A stretch of DNA of 64,000 bases from Microscilla marina ATCC 23134 (GTDB taxonomy: Bacteria > Bacteroidota > Bacteroidia > Cytophagales > Microscillaceae): positions 62,001 through 126,000 of the forward strand of contig NZ_AAWS01000017.1 of assembly GCF_000169175.1 (NCBI RefSeq), given 5' to 3'. Shown one piece after another: positions 8,187-17,415 of this stretch (position 1 is its first letter; each line of letters starts with the position of its first letter). The notes below the pieces were generated by a model. That model made no database searches, was not told the origin of the DNA, and was given only the letters and a program-made list of their open reading frames with translations. The position numbers and the translations under genes are program-made.

Positions 8187-8553
8187 TATATAATAGTATT
8201 TATGAACATATTTAAATGTATCAATGTAAAGTTAATAGTTTTGGATTGAAAAAGATAGTGAGGCCTTGCTTTTTATGCTACAAATAGTGGTACAGGCAAC
8301 CAGCTGAATAGTGTACTGACTGATAAATAAAATATGATGATCAGAACAGTTTTTTATAAATACTTTACCCAGGAATCACAACTTGTTAATTTTCCCCAGC
8401 CAAATCTCTCCTAATACCAAAAGACCTCATTTTTTTTTTTAGATTTGTTGTTGAATTAGCCTCTTTTAGGCTCCTTATTCAAATAAAAAAAATAATTGGC
8501 TTGTAAAGCACTGATAAACAGTGGTTTGTATTTAAAATTAAAAACAAAATTCA
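8187..8553. other. Divergent spacer between rhodanese and aspS genes
   Basis: AT-rich and without a supported gene. The only signal seen is a TAnnTTTG element (8440-8447) preceded by a run of eleven Ts, listed separately. No clear hairpin was found. Confidence 0.5.
8440..8447 (+). promoter_or_regulatory. Candidate -7 element of aspS
   Basis: TAGATTTG matches the Bacteroidota TAnnTTTG -7 consensus and lies 106 bases before the start codon. No TTTG is found at the usual -33 distance, so the call is weak. Confidence 0.35.
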
Positions 8554-10338
8554 ATGCTACGTACACATACTTGCGGAGAACTTAGGATAGACCATGTAGG
8601 GCAAAAAGTGACCTTGTGTGGTTGGGTACAAAAAAACAGAGATAAAGGCGGGTTGATATTCGTCGATATTCGTGATCGTTATGGGGTTACCCAATTGCAA
8701 GCCGATGAAACCAATACTGATGACCAAGTAGTAGAACGTTTGCGCCAACTAGGGCGTGAGTTTGTTGTATATGCTACAGGCAATGTCATTGAGCGTGCAT
8801 CTAAAAACCCCCAAATGCCTACAGGTGATGTAGAGGTGCAAGTAACTGATATAGAGATATTAAATGAGGCTAAAGTGCCTCCTTTTTTAATAGAAGATGA
8901 TACCGACGGAGGAGATGAGTTGAGAATGCAATATCGTTACCTTGACTTGCGCCGTAATGTAGTACGTCAAAAACTGGAATTGCGTAATCAAATCAATCGT
9001 GAGGTACGCAACTTTTTAGATACTCAGGATTTCATTGAGGTAGAAACCCCGGTCTTGATCAAATCTACTCCTGAGGGTGCCCGTGACTTTGTGGTACCTT
9101 CACGAATGAACGAAGGGCAGTTTTATGCCTTGCCTCAATCCCCTCAAACTTTTAAGCAATTGTTAATGGTTTCAGGCTTTGACCGCTATTATCAAATCGT
9201 AAAGTGTTTTCGTGATGAAGACCTCCGTGCCGATCGTCAGCCTGAATTTACTCAAATAGACTGTGAGATGTCTTTTGTAACGCGTGAAGATATTTTGTCT
9301 ACTTTTGAGGGCTTGATCAGGCACCTATTCAAAACAGTGAAAGGGGTAGATTTGCCTGAAGTACCTGTAATGGAATATGACGATGCTATGCGCCTGTATG
9401 GTTCAGACAAACCCGATACCCGTTTCGGGATGGAGTTTGTAGAACTAAATGATGTGGCTCAAAACAAGGGTTTCAAAGTGTTTGATGATGCCCAATTAGT
9501 AGTAGGTATTTGCGCCAAAGGCATTGCAGAAGAATATTCTCGCAAAAAAATAGATGAATTGACCAACTTTGTTAAACGTCCACAAATAGGTGCAAAGGGC
9601 TTGGTATATGTAAAATACAACAAAGATGGCAGCTTTAAATCTTCTGTAGACAAGTTTTATAGTCAGGAAGATTTGAAAGAGTGGGCGGTAAAAATGAATG
9701 TCGAACCTGGCGATATGTTGTTAGTGCTTTCGGGTAACACCAATACTGTACGCAAGCAACTCAACGAATTACGTCTGGAGATGGGCAATCGTTTAGGCTT
9801 GCGTGATCCTCAAAAGTTTTCGGCTTTGTGGGTGGTAGATTTTCCATTGCTTGAGCAAGACGAAGAGACCGGAAAATGGCATGCCATGCACCATCCGTTT
9901 ACTTCACCCAAGGCAGGACAAGAGGCATTACTAGAAAATGACAGCCAGTTGGCAAATATCAAAGCCAATGCTTATGATATGGTCATCAATGGTGTAGAGC
10001 TAGGTGGTGGGTCTATCCGGATTTACCAACGACCTATGCAAGAAAAAATGCTTTCTTTATTAGGGTTTACCCCAGAAGAAGCCAAAGCCCAGTTTGGTTT
10101 TTTGATGGACGCATTTGAGTATGGTGCTCCGCCTCATGGAGGCATTGCTTTTGGTTTTGACCGTATTTGTGCTGTTTTTGGTGGGGTAGACTCTATTCGG
10201 GATTTTATAGCTTTTCCTAAAAACAATTCAGGGCGAGATGTGATGATCAATGCTCCTTCGGCCATTGACAATGAGCAATTGACTGAGTTAGGATTGAAAC
10301 TAAACCTGGTAGAGGCAGAAGAAAAAGTAACAGAGTAA
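8554..10338 (+). CDS. aspS: Aspartyl-tRNA synthetase
   Basis: The 594-residue length is usual for bacterial AspRS. The N-terminal OB-fold anticodon domain begins with [20 protein letters not shown], and the class II core shows motif 2 ([18 protein letters not shown], about residues 219-236), the bacterial GAD insertion around residues 290-420, and motif 3 (GIAFGFDRI, about 533-541). It charges tRNA-Asp with aspartate in the cytoplasm. A hairpin terminator follows within 20 bases, so the gene is probably monocistronic. Confidence 0.97.
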   Translation: MLRTHTCGELRIDHVGQKVTLCGWVQKNRDKGGLIFVDIRDRYGVTQLQADETNTDDQVVERLRQLGREFVVYATGNVIERASKNPQMPTGDVEVQVTDIEILNEAKVPPFLIEDDTDGGDELRMQYRYLDLRRNVVRQKLELRNQINREVRNFLDTQDFIEVETPVLIKSTPEGARDFVVPSRMNEGQFYALPQSPQTFKQLLMVSGFDRYYQIVKCFRDEDLRADRQPEFTQIDCEMSFVTREDILSTFEGLIRHLFKTVKGVDLPEVPVMEYDDAMRLYGSDKPDTRFGMEFVELNDVAQNKGFKVFDDAQLVVGICAKGIAEEYSRKKIDELTNFVKRPQIGAKGLVYVKYNKDGSFKSSVDKFYSQEDLKEWAVKMNVEPGDMLLVLSGNTNTVRKQLNELRLEMGNRLGLRDPQKFSALWVVDFPLLEQDEETGKWHAMHHPFTSPKAGQEALLENDSQLANIKANAYDMVINGVELGGGSIRIYQRPMQEKMLSLLGFTPEEAKAQFGFLMDAFEYGAPPHGGIAFGFDRICAVFGGVDSIRDFIAFPKNNSGRDVMINAPSAIDNEQLTELGLKLNLVEAEEKVTE

Positions 10339-10354
10339 ATTAAACAAGCCTTAA

Positions 10355-10392
10355 AACCATAGTTGTTGATTGTTTTTTCAACGACTATGGTT
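10355..10392 (+). terminator. aspS terminator hairpin
   Basis: Arms AACCATAGTTGTTGA and TCAACGACTATGGTT pair with one mismatch around a short T-rich loop. The T tract after it is weak (TTATTCTC). Confidence 0.6.
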
Positions 10393-10574
10393 ATTCTCAA
10401 CAAATAGAGAATATTACCTGAATATGAGGGCGTGGAATGGAAATTGTTATTAGCTTGTAGTTAGTCAATGAGGCATTTGTAATACTATATTTTTTAATAC
10501 CCAATAATCAACATTTAAATTAGTTCAACGTTTTTAAAAAAAGAACAGCAATCTAATTACTACCACATTGTTTG

Positions 10575-10582
10575 TATCTTTG
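10575..10582 (+). promoter_or_regulatory. Candidate -7 element of PP2C gene
   Basis: TATCTTTG matches TAnnTTTG. It lies 50 bases before the ATG at 10632 and overlaps the alternative TTG-initiated extension, which argues for the ATG start. Confidence 0.5.
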
Positions 10583-10631
10583 CAATCAAATCAGGGATGC
10601 TGGTATCCAACTAAACACCAATCTTTTTACA

Positions 10632-12617
10632 ATGAAAGTCAGAAGTGTCACACAACATGGGCTGTTTCAAAGCATCAGATCAAAATTGTTGATAGCTTTT
10701 TCTGCTTTCTCTCTTATTGCCTTTTCCATTGTATTTGTATTCTTTTGGCTTGAGCGCCGCCAACACCGCATTGAAGATATTACCAAAAGCCTTACCCGTC
10801 TTAATCTACAAATCAATGATGTAAATAGCCTTGAGAAAGATTTTTTTAGTGATGATGTATTTGACAAAAACTTTTATGTAACAGGTAAAAGTGATTATCT
10901 CTTGAAACATACCGAATTACTTGAGCAAATCAAACGTGAATTGACCCTTTTGAGCGATGTAAAAGATTTACAGCGTAAACAACTTGCTCAAGAAATTGTA
11001 AAAGTAAATCGCCAAATTAATAAACTTGAAAAACTATTCGAACAACTAGTGCAAATTATTCGAACGAAAGGTTTTAAGGACGTTGGTTTACAAGGGAATA
11101 TGCAAAATTCTATTAGTCAGTTGTTTAAGAAACAGTCTGAATATAATTTGACAGAAGTTTATATCTTGAAAATTCGCAAACATGAAAAAGATTTCATCAT
11201 AGCCAAAGAAATTCAATACGTAGAGAAGCTTAAGCAGGCGGTGGAGATTGTGCGTCAAGAAGTTAAACAAAAGGTGCAAGATAGGCAGGCGCAAGCAGAC
11301 TTGTTGAATGATTTGAATACATACCAACAAGCCTTTTTAGATTTGGTAAAAATAGAAAAACGCATAGGTTTTCATAACCAAAGTGGCTTAAAAAAGAAAC
11401 TCAATGATTCGCTTGAGGAGCTTGAAAAAAACATTCAGCAAATAGATACCCTGGTTTTTGCTGCTGCCAGCCGGGTAAGAACAGTAGTAAAATATACCCT
11501 GGTTATTTTGCTCATATTTTTTGTTATACTGAGTATGTTCTTAGGGTATTTTGTAAATCATAAATTTGGTAAACCCATTGCCCGCCTGTCTAACTCAATC
11601 AATTGGGTGATTCAAAATAACTTTAATGAAGACAGCAAAATCTATCAGATCAACAACAAGGATGAGATAGGGCGACTTGCCAATGACTTTCAGCACATGC
11701 TAGAGGCAGTTCAAGCCCGTACTGAGGAGGTAATGAAGCAAAAAAACTTGTTGGAGAAGAAAAACCACGACATTACCAAGAGTATTAATTATGCCAAGCG
11801 AATTCAAGATGCCAAGCTTCCTCAACTTAGTACAATCCAGGAAGTTTTTCCGCAATCTTTTATTATGCTCAAGCCACGTGATGTAATCAGTGGTGATTTT
11901 TACTGGTTTTCGGAGGTAGTAGATAAAAACGGCGATACCAAGTATGTCATTGCCTGTAGTGATTGTACTGGACATGGGGTGCCTGGAGCTTTTATGAGCA
12001 TGATTGGTTCAGATTTACTCAATGAAACCGTTCACGAAAATAATGTGATTGAGCCTCACCTTATTTTAAATACCTTACACGATAAAATACGCAAAGCCCT
12101 CAAGCAACGTACTACTGGCAACCGCGATGGAATGGATATTTCTATTGTGGTAATAGATAAAAAGAACCAAGTAATGGAGTTTGCCGGAGCAAATACGCCA
12201 ATTGTATATATCCAAAACCATGAACTTACCCTGATCAAAGGTGATAAGGAGGGCATAGGCGGGCTTGAAAATGAGCGTGACCGTGATTTTACCCATCACA
12301 CCATCAAACTACGCCCCAAATTGAAGACCTCATTGCCAACAGCAGTGGCTTCGCATTTATCGCCCGATGTTACCCAAAGCGAAGAAGAACGGTACTCTCC
12401 CACCACTTTTTATATTTTTTCTGATGGCTACCAAGATCAGTTTGGAGGGGCTAAAGGACGTAAGTTTATGTTGAGACGGATGACTGATTTATTTCTGAAA
12501 ATATATCAGAAACCAATGAGTGAGCAACACGAAATTATGGAACGTACCCTTGCTAACTGGGCAAACGGACAACGACAAATAGATGACATCCTTGTAATGG
12601 GCATACATTTGCCATAA
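10632..12617 (+). CDS. HAMP-domain PP2C/SpoIIE-type phosphatase
   Basis: The 661-residue protein has a membrane segment near residues 18-40, a long helical extracytoplasmic region, a second segment near 286-308, a HAMP linker (ISRL-type, GRLANDFQHMLE), a coiled coil, and a C-terminal PP2C domain of the RsbU/SpoIIE class from about residue 380. The metal motifs SGDFYW, DCTGHGVPGAFMSM and DGMDIS are intact, so serine/threonine phosphatase activity is expected. It probably senses a periplasmic signal and dephosphorylates a partner, by analogy with RsbU acting on STAS-domain antagonists. The catalytic part closely resembles that of the TPR phosphatase at 28 kb. ATG at 10632 was chosen because a TTG start would lie in the promoter. 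Confidence 0.88.
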   Translation: MKVRSVTQHGLFQSIRSKLLIAFSAFSLIAFSIVFVFFWLERRQHRIEDITKSLTRLNLQINDVNSLEKDFFSDDVFDKNFYVTGKSDYLLKHTELLEQIKRELTLLSDVKDLQRKQLAQEIVKVNRQINKLEKLFEQLVQIIRTKGFKDVGLQGNMQNSISQLFKKQSEYNLTEVYILKIRKHEKDFIIAKEIQYVEKLKQAVEIVRQEVKQKVQDRQAQADLLNDLNTYQQAFLDLVKIEKRIGFHNQSGLKKKLNDSLEELEKNIQQIDTLVFAAASRVRTVVKYTLVILLIFFVILSMFLGYFVNHKFGKPIARLSNSINWVIQNNFNEDSKIYQINNKDEIGRLANDFQHMLEAVQARTEEVMKQKNLLEKKNHDITKSINYAKRIQDAKLPQLSTIQEVFPQSFIMLKPRDVISGDFYWFSEVVDKNGDTKYVIACSDCTGHGVPGAFMSMIGSDLLNETVHENNVIEPHLILNTLHDKIRKALKQRTTGNRDGMDISIVVIDKKNQVMEFAGANTPIVYIQNHELTLIKGDKEGIGGLENERDRDFTHHTIKLRPKLKTSLPTAVASHLSPDVTQSEEERYSPTTFYIFSDGYQDQFGGAKGRKFMLRRMTDLFLKIYQKPMSEQHEIMERTLANWANGQRQIDDILVMGIHLP

Positions 12618-12720
12618 ACTCACCCTAAACATTCTCTGTTTCTCTCCTAACAATTGCCTTCCTGATTTTTCATAAACCTCTGATTTATTCTAAACTGCCT
12701 TCGATTTTTAAGAGCTATCG

Positions 12721-12751
12721 TTGCATGTCACTAAATTAAATTCTATTTTTG
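12721..12751 (+). promoter_or_regulatory. Promoter of rplM-rpsI-rpsB operon
   Basis: TTG (12721-12723) and TATTTTTG (12744-12751), spaced by 20 bases, match the Bacteroidota -33/-7 pattern. The element lies 53 bases before the rplM start. Confidence 0.65.
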
Positions 12752-12804
12752 CACTCATTTTTTTAGAAAACTATATATAATTTGGTTTTAAATAGAGAAG
12801 AAAA

Positions 12805-13254
12805 GTGGATACGGTAAGTTACAAAACCATTTCGGCTAATAAAGAAACTGTTCAGAAAGAATGGGTCATCATTGACGCAGAGGGCGCAGTGTTGGGACGT
12901 TTGGCTAGTGAAATTGTAAAAGTTTTGCGTGGCAAGAACAAGCCTTCTTTCACACCTCACGTAGATTGTGGTGACAACGTTATCATTATTAACGCCGAAA
13001 AAGTGCGCCTAACTGGCAAGAAGTGGAGTGATAAGAAATACGTTAGACATACTGGTTACCCAGGTGGTCAACGTTTCACTACACCTAATGAATTGATGGC
13101 TAAGAATCCTGCGCTTTTGATTGAAAAAGCAGTAAGAGGGATGTTACCCAAGAATCGTTTGGGGAGAAAAGTATTTCACAACATGCATGTATATGTAGGT
13201 AGTGAACACAAGCATGAGGCCCAACAGCCCCGCAAAATAGAACTAAAATTCTAA
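12805..13254 (+). CDS. rplM: 50S ribosomal protein L13
   Basis: The 149-residue protein matches uL13 throughout, with WVIIDAEGAVLGRLAS near the start, GDNVIIINAEKVRLTGKKW, and RGMLPKNRLGRKVFHNMHVY. It binds 23S rRNA early in large-subunit assembly. Translation starts at GTG; Bacteroidota L13 typically begins with the MDTxSYKT sequence seen here, and a purine-rich AGAGAAGAAAA stretch precedes it. It is the first gene of an operon with rpsI and rpsB. Confidence 0.96.
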   Translation: MDTVSYKTISANKETVQKEWVIIDAEGAVLGRLASEIVKVLRGKNKPSFTPHVDCGDNVIIINAEKVRLTGKKWSDKKYVRHTGYPGGQRFTTPNELMAKNPALLIEKAVRGMLPKNRLGRKVFHNMHVYVGSEHKHEAQQPRKIELKF

Positions 13255-13300
13255 TGCTTTTAAAGAAGTTCACCAAAGCAGGTGAAAAACTAAGAATTTC

Positions 13301-13819
13301 ATGACAGACGTTAAAGAAGTTAAAATTATCAATACTATAGGGAGGAGAAAGACCTCAATTGCACGAGTGTATTTGCAGGAAGGATCAGGACAGATCACTG
13401 TAAACAAGCGTGATTTTGCTGAGTATTTCCCTACTGATGTTTTACAGACTATTGTAAAGCAGCCAATCGTGGCCGTAGATGCAAATGAAAAATTTGACAT
13501 TCGTGCAAATGTGACAGGAGGCGGTGTTGCCGGACAGGCAGAGGCTCTGAGACATGCGATTGCCCGAGCATTGACGTATAAAGGAAAAGCAAAACAACGT
13601 GACGCTCAAGAGCAAAAAAGAGCGATTGCGACAAATGCAGAAGAACAACCTGTATTTACCTACCCTGAGAAACAAAATTATGCTCATCTGATAGATGCCG
13701 ATGCCAATCGGGAGATTTTGAAAAAGGAAGGACTACTTATTCGTGACCCTCGTATGGTTGAGCGTAAGAAGTATGGTAGAAGAAAAGCACGTAGAAGATT
13801 CCAGTTCAGTAAACGTTAA
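13301..13819 (+). CDS. rpsI: 30S ribosomal protein S9 with internal insertion
   Basis: Core S9 sequence is clear: NTIGRRKTSIARVYL at the start, VTGGGVAGQAEALRHAIARAL in the middle, and RDPRMVERKKYGRRKARRRFQFSKR at the end, whose tail reaches the decoding site. At 172 residues it is about 40 longer than the usual S9 (near 130). The extra sequence lies between residues about 93 and 131, is rich in Lys, Gln and Ala, and interrupts the helix normally reading ARALxxxDxxxRxxLK. It lies 46 bases after rplM and 12 before rpsB. Confidence 0.94.
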   Translation: MTDVKEVKIINTIGRRKTSIARVYLQEGSGQITVNKRDFAEYFPTDVLQTIVKQPIVAVDANEKFDIRANVTGGGVAGQAEALRHAIARALTYKGKAKQRDAQEQKRAIATNAEEQPVFTYPEKQNYAHLIDADANREILKKEGLLIRDPRMVERKKYGRRKARRRFQFSKR

Positions 13820-13831
13820 ACCAATCAGAGC

Positions 13832-14650
13832 ATGAGTAGAGTAGAATATAAAGATTTGCTTGACGCAGGTGTTCACTTTGGACACTTAACTCGCAAGTGG
13901 GACCCAAGAATTGCTCCATACGTGTTTATGGAGAAAAACGGTATCCACATTATTGATTTAAATAAAACTTTGGTTTGTTTAGATGATGCATGCAATGCAT
14001 TGGCTAAAATCGTGCGTGCTGGAAGAAAGGTAATGTTCGTAGCAACCAAAAGACAAGCACAAGAAATTGTAGCTGAGGAAGCCAAAAGACTAAGAATGCC
14101 TTACGTAACTGAACGTTGGTTGGGTGGTATGCTCACTAACTTTGCTACAGTGCGTAAATCATTGAAGAAAATGTCTTCAATGGACAAAATGATGAAAGAA
14201 GAGGCTTTCAAAAACATGGCAAAGCGTGAGCGCTTAATGATTACTCGTGAGCGCGAAAAGCTTGAAAGACTATTGGGTGGTATTGCAGACTTGACCCGTT
14301 TGCCTGCTGCACTATTTGTAGTTGATGTTAAGAGAGAGCACATTGCTATTGCAGAAGCTCATAAGTTAGGTATTCCTGTATTTGCTATGGTAGATACTAA
14401 CTCTAACCCTGGCGCTGTACAGTTCCCTGTGCCTGCCAACGATGATGCATTTAAATCAATTCAAGTGATTACAAGCACCGTAGGTAAAGCAATTGAAGAA
14501 GGGCTAAGCGAGAGAAAGAAAGACAAAGAGGAGCAGAAGTTAGCCAAAGAAGAGCAAGCTAAGCGTCAAGTAGATGCGAAGGCAGAAGAAGCAAAAGCTG
14601 AAGACACAGAGAAAACTGACAAGGTAGAAAAAACCGAAAAAGCAGACTAA
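13832..14650 (+). CDS. rpsB: 30S ribosomal protein S2
   Basis: uS2 signatures include LLDAGVHFGHLTRKWDP at the N-terminus, IIDLNKTL, WLGGMLTNFATVRKS and PALFVVDVKREHIAIAEA. The body is followed by a low-complexity tail of about 45 residues rich in Lys, Glu and Ala (ending TDKVEKTEKAD), which makes the protein 272 residues, slightly long for the family. Such acidic-basic tails are common on Bacteroidota S2. A strong terminator follows, closing the operon before tsf. Confidence 0.96.
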   Translation: MSRVEYKDLLDAGVHFGHLTRKWDPRIAPYVFMEKNGIHIIDLNKTLVCLDDACNALAKIVRAGRKVMFVATKRQAQEIVAEEAKRLRMPYVTERWLGGMLTNFATVRKSLKKMSSMDKMMKEEAFKNMAKRERLMITREREKLERLLGGIADLTRLPAALFVVDVKREHIAIAEAHKLGIPVFAMVDTNSNPGAVQFPVPANDDAFKSIQVITSTVGKAIEEGLSERKKDKEEQKLAKEEQAKRQVDAKAEEAKAEDTEKTDKVEKTEKAD

Positions 14651-14702
14651 ATATTTGGTGAGCTTTGCTCGCCTGGTTATAAAAATATCTAGTAACTTAC
14701 TT

Positions 14703-14746
14703 AAATCAACATTGGGTCAATAGGGCTAATGTTGATTTTTTTTTTT
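14703..14746 (+). terminator. rpsB operon terminator
   Basis: Eleven-base perfect stem (AAATCAACATT with AATGTTGATTT) and a 14-base loop, merging into a run of eleven Ts. Confidence 0.85.
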
Positions 14747-14957
14747 GATAAGTACCAAGGCAGCATTACACATACCTAATGAGTAGATGTAACTACCATA
14801 TTATGAGTAAGTTGCTCGTATAGCTAATTACCTGCTGTTACTTATAATGGTGTAGGTTGCCTTGTAGCATAACCTGACCAATCAAGTCAAAAGTGAGTTA
14901 CTGTTTGTAATATTCAAAGTTTTGCTTTTTTGTTTTCAATGTTATCATTGATTCAAC

Positions 14958-14965
14958 TATTTTTG
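14958..14965 (+). promoter_or_regulatory. Candidate -7 element of tsf
   Basis: TATTTTTG followed by CA, identical to the rplM element. A TTTG lies 25 bases upstream (14929-14932), longer than usual. It lies 66 bases before the start codon. Confidence 0.5.
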
Positions 14966-15031
14966 CACATATCGGAATGAAACACTTCATTCCTTCATCT
15001 TTATTTTATCAAACCTTATAAAATTACGAAA

Positions 15032-15862
15032 ATGGCTATTTCAGCACAAGACGTAAAAAAACTGCGCGAAATGACTGGCGCAGGTATGATGGATTGTAAA
15101 AAAGCACTTCAGGAAGCTAATGGCGATTTTGATGAAGCTGTAACCATCCTACGTAAAAAAGGACAAAAAATATCTTCAAAAAGAGCTGATAGAGAAACTA
15201 CCGAAGGGGTAGTATTTATAAATGAAACAGAAGACGGTAAACAAGCAACGTTGGTTGCCTTAAACTGTGAGACTGATTTTGTAGCCAAAAACGAAGATTT
15301 TGTAAACCTTGGTCAGGCGGTTTTGAAAGTAGCCACTGACAATGCCCCTGCTGACTTGGCTGCCTTGAAAGGCTTAAGTATCGATGGTCGCTCTATCGAA
15401 GAGCATTTGACTGACTTAATGGGTAAAATTGGAGAAAAAATAGAGGTTTCTGCTTATGAGCAACTAAAAGCTGATAAAGTAGTTTCTTATATTCATAGCA
15501 ATGCCAAAATCGGTGTTTTGGTAGCTTTAAATGGCGACAGCAGTGATGAAGTAGCTGGCGTAGGGCGTGACATTGCCATGCAAATTGCGGCAATGAAGCC
15601 TGTATCAGTAGACGAAACTGGAGTACCTGAAGAGGTAAAACAACGCGAAATGGAAATTGGAAAAGAGCAAGCCCGCAAAGAAGGAAAGCCTGACAATATT
15701 TTGGAAAAAATAGCGATGGGTAAACTCAACAAATTCTACAAAGAGAATACTTTGTTGCACCAACAATTTGTGAAAGATAGCTCTAAGACTATCAAGCAAG
15801 TATTGGCTGATGTAAACAAAGACTTGAAAGTAGATACCTTCAAATTGGTGTCTATTGGTTAA
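15032..15862 (+). CDS. tsf: Translation elongation factor Ts
   Basis: EF-Ts recycles EF-Tu-GDP by nucleotide exchange. The 276-residue protein has the N-terminal UBA-like domain (VKKLREMTGAGMMDCKKAL, about residues 8-26), the TDFVAKN motif that contacts EF-Tu, and the core ending in LLHQQFVKDSSKTIKQVL. Length is normal. It has its own candidate promoter and a strong terminator, so it is probably monocistronic. Confidence 0.96.
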   Translation: MAISAQDVKKLREMTGAGMMDCKKALQEANGDFDEAVTILRKKGQKISSKRADRETTEGVVFINETEDGKQATLVALNCETDFVAKNEDFVNLGQAVLKVATDNAPADLAALKGLSIDGRSIEEHLTDLMGKIGEKIEVSAYEQLKADKVVSYIHSNAKIGVLVALNGDSSDEVAGVGRDIAMQIAAMKPVSVDETGVPEEVKQREMEIGKEQARKEGKPDNILEKIAMGKLNKFYKENTLLHQQFVKDSSKTIKQVLADVNKDLKVDTFKLVSIG

Positions 15863-15888
15863 GCAATAGTACATTGCTTATCGCAAAT

Positions 15889-15925
15889 AAAAAAGCCTGA
15901 TAAACATTTGTTTATCAGGCTTTTT
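15889..15925 (+). terminator. tsf terminator
   Basis: A-rich lead, stem GCCTGATAAAC/GTTTATCAGGC with an ATTT loop, then TTTTT. Confidence 0.88.
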
Positions 15926-15953
15926 CTTTGGGCTGTTCTAGCAACGATGCCCA

Positions 15954-15992
15954 CAAAAAAAGCACCTTCTTGATCAAGAAGGTGCTTTTTTA
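15954..15992. terminator. Bidirectional terminator hairpin
   Basis: A near-perfect palindrome AGCACCTTCTTGATCAAGAAGGTGCT written here in parts (AGCACCTTCTT / AAGAAGGTGCT, GATC loop) is flanked by As on the left and Ts on the right. It can stop the lipoprotein transcript from the right and back up the tsf terminator from the left. Confidence 0.85.
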
Positions 15993-16022
15993 TTTGATTA
16001 TAATTTTACTTGTAGATTTAAA

Positions 16023-16925
16023 TTATTTTTGAACTACAAAAGTGATTTTAGCTACACGGGCAGTACCAGTTCCAGAGATTTCATCTACTTTGATGTAACC
16101 TTTTTTACCAGTAGCACCATCTTGCACAAAACTATACACGCTACCCACAGCAATTTGAACTGACTTGCTTGTAGACTTAGTAATGTTGTTTTCTACATTT
16201 AATGCGGTTACAGCTCCTAAATCAGAAGGTCCACTCGACTCAGCCTTAAAAAATGTAGTTCTTGTAGCAGTCATTGCAGGGTTACCAGCGTTTAGACCTG
16301 AACTTACACGAGCATCAGGAGAAATCAAAGATGGTCCACCAGTGTTACCTACACCAAAAGTAATATCAATATCTGCTTGGTTTGCCTGAGCTTCAGAAGA
16401 TTTGAATACACCAGCTTTAGAAGTAGCTAAGTAACTACCAAAAGTAGCAGTTTCTGCTCCTAATGAAACAGTAGCTGTACCACTCAATAATGGAGCAGCT
16501 CCACCACCACCTTGTCCAACTGCGGCTACAGTATATTTGGCTTCTGCGGTTACATTTTGGTCGCTGTTATCTATCAAAGTAACAGATACAGTTACCTCTT
16601 GACCAGCATCTTCGGTTACATCTACAGTAAAAGTAGCCGAGACAGCTGTGTCACCAGCGTTTATTCCACTCAAAGTAAATGGAGCATCAACACCACCTAC
16701 AGTTTTTTTACCACTTCCAGCTTTGTAACCACCAGGAAGAGCAGCAGTTAATTTATAAGTAATTTTATCGCCTTTTTCGTAACTAGGGTTAGTGGCTGTA
16801 CTGGCATCTGCCAAGGTAGCGGTTGGAGCGGTTACTGTCGCATCCTCGCTTTTTTTACAGCTACTAAAAAATACAACACTTGCTACTGCGATTAGTGAAA
16901 AAAGTTTAGTCAATGATTTTGTCAT
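16023..16925 (-). CDS. Secreted lipoprotein, unknown function
   Basis: The 300-residue protein begins with a type II signal peptide (LFSLIAVASVVFFSSC, lipidated Cys23). The mature part is rich in Thr, Ala, Gly and Val, with beta-sandwich character: an Ig-like or cadherin-like first domain to about residue 140, a GQGGGG linker, and a second domain ending ARVAKITFVVQK. It is probably anchored in the outer membrane or exposed on the surface. No catalytic motif is visible. On its own strand a TAAATTTG element lies about 50 bases upstream, and a bidirectional terminator lies downstream. Confidence 0.8.
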   Translation of the reverse strand: MTKSLTKLFSLIAVASVVFFSSCKKSEDATVTAPTATLADASTATNPSYEKGDKITYKLTAALPGGYKAGSGKKTVGGVDAPFTLSGINAGDTAVSATFTVDVTEDAGQEVTVSVTLIDNSDQNVTAEAKYTVAAVGQGGGGAAPLLSGTATVSLGAETATFGSYLATSKAGVFKSSEAQANQADIDITFGVGNTGGPSLISPDARVSSGLNAGNPAMTATRTTFFKAESSGPSDLGAVTALNVENNITKSTSKSVQIAVGSVYSFVQDGATGKKGYIKVDEISGTGTARVAKITFVVQK

Positions 16926-16975
16926 TGTTTATGAGATTTAAATTGTTTAAAAAATATGGTTTAATAAATAGGTCG

Positions 16976-16983
16976 CAAATTTA
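16976..16983 (-). promoter_or_regulatory. Candidate -7 element of lipoprotein gene
   Basis: On the minus strand the bases read TAAATTTG followed by CG, matching TAnnTTTG, about 50 bases before the ATG. No clear -33 box was seen. Confidence 0.45.
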
Positions 16984-17033
16984 GAAGAATGAAAGGTAAT
17001 GAAGTTAATTTTATTACCTTATTTTTTTCTCCC

Positions 17034-17381
17034 TTACTTTTTCTTCTTCAGGGCTCTTTTTCTTTTGCGTTTTCCTTTACGGGTATCAGGATATAATGTT
17101 ACATCAATAGTACCACCTGATCCCGAATTTATTTCTTCTTTGATAAATTTTCGTTTAGAAAATACCAATACCGAACCTGCGCCAGCTTTGATCTTATATT
17201 GACCACTATTATTAGTAGAAACGCCAATGGTAGTTCCTTTGATCATGACAGTAATACCAGAAAGGGCGTTGCCTTCCATGTCTTTTACTGTGCCGCTAAC
17301 TATACGGCTCTGCGCCTGAATTTGTGTCGAGGCAGCCAAGAAAAATGCAAAGAAAAACAGAAATAGGAATTGTTTTTTCAT
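17034..17381 (-). CDS. Exported carboxypeptidase-regulatory-like domain, basic tail
   Basis: A signal peptide (MKKQFLFLFFFAFFLAAS...IQAQ) precedes one CarboxypepD_reg-like beta domain: VSGTVKDMEGNALSGITVMIKGT, then GVSTNNSGQYKIKAGAGSVLVFS. This domain normally forms the N-terminus of SusC/TonB-dependent receptors. Here it stands alone in a 115-residue protein and ends in a strongly basic tail (RKGKRKRKRALKKKK). No receptor barrel follows. It may be a free periplasmic or surface adaptor; the role is unknown. A thioredoxin gene lies 34 bases upstream on the same strand. Confidence 0.78.
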   Translation of the reverse strand: MKKQFLFLFFFAFFLAASTQIQAQSRIVSGTVKDMEGNALSGITVMIKGTTIGVSTNNSGQYKIKAGAGSVLVFSKRKFIKEEINSGSGGTIDVTLYPDTRKGKRKRKRALKKKK

Positions 17382-17415
17382 AATTCAAGTTGTTTATGTG
17401 ATTATTCTAATATGA

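Larger units (their letters stand above)
14651..15031. other. Spacer between rpsB and tsf
   Basis: It contains the rpsB terminator and a -7 element for tsf, listed separately. Thus tsf, unlike in many bacteria, appears to be transcribed apart from rpsB. Nothing else was recognised. Confidence 0.6.

Noticed and set aside
13442-13687. Minus-strand frames inside rpsI
   Set aside because: They lie antisense to a conserved ribosomal gene and look like frame shadows.
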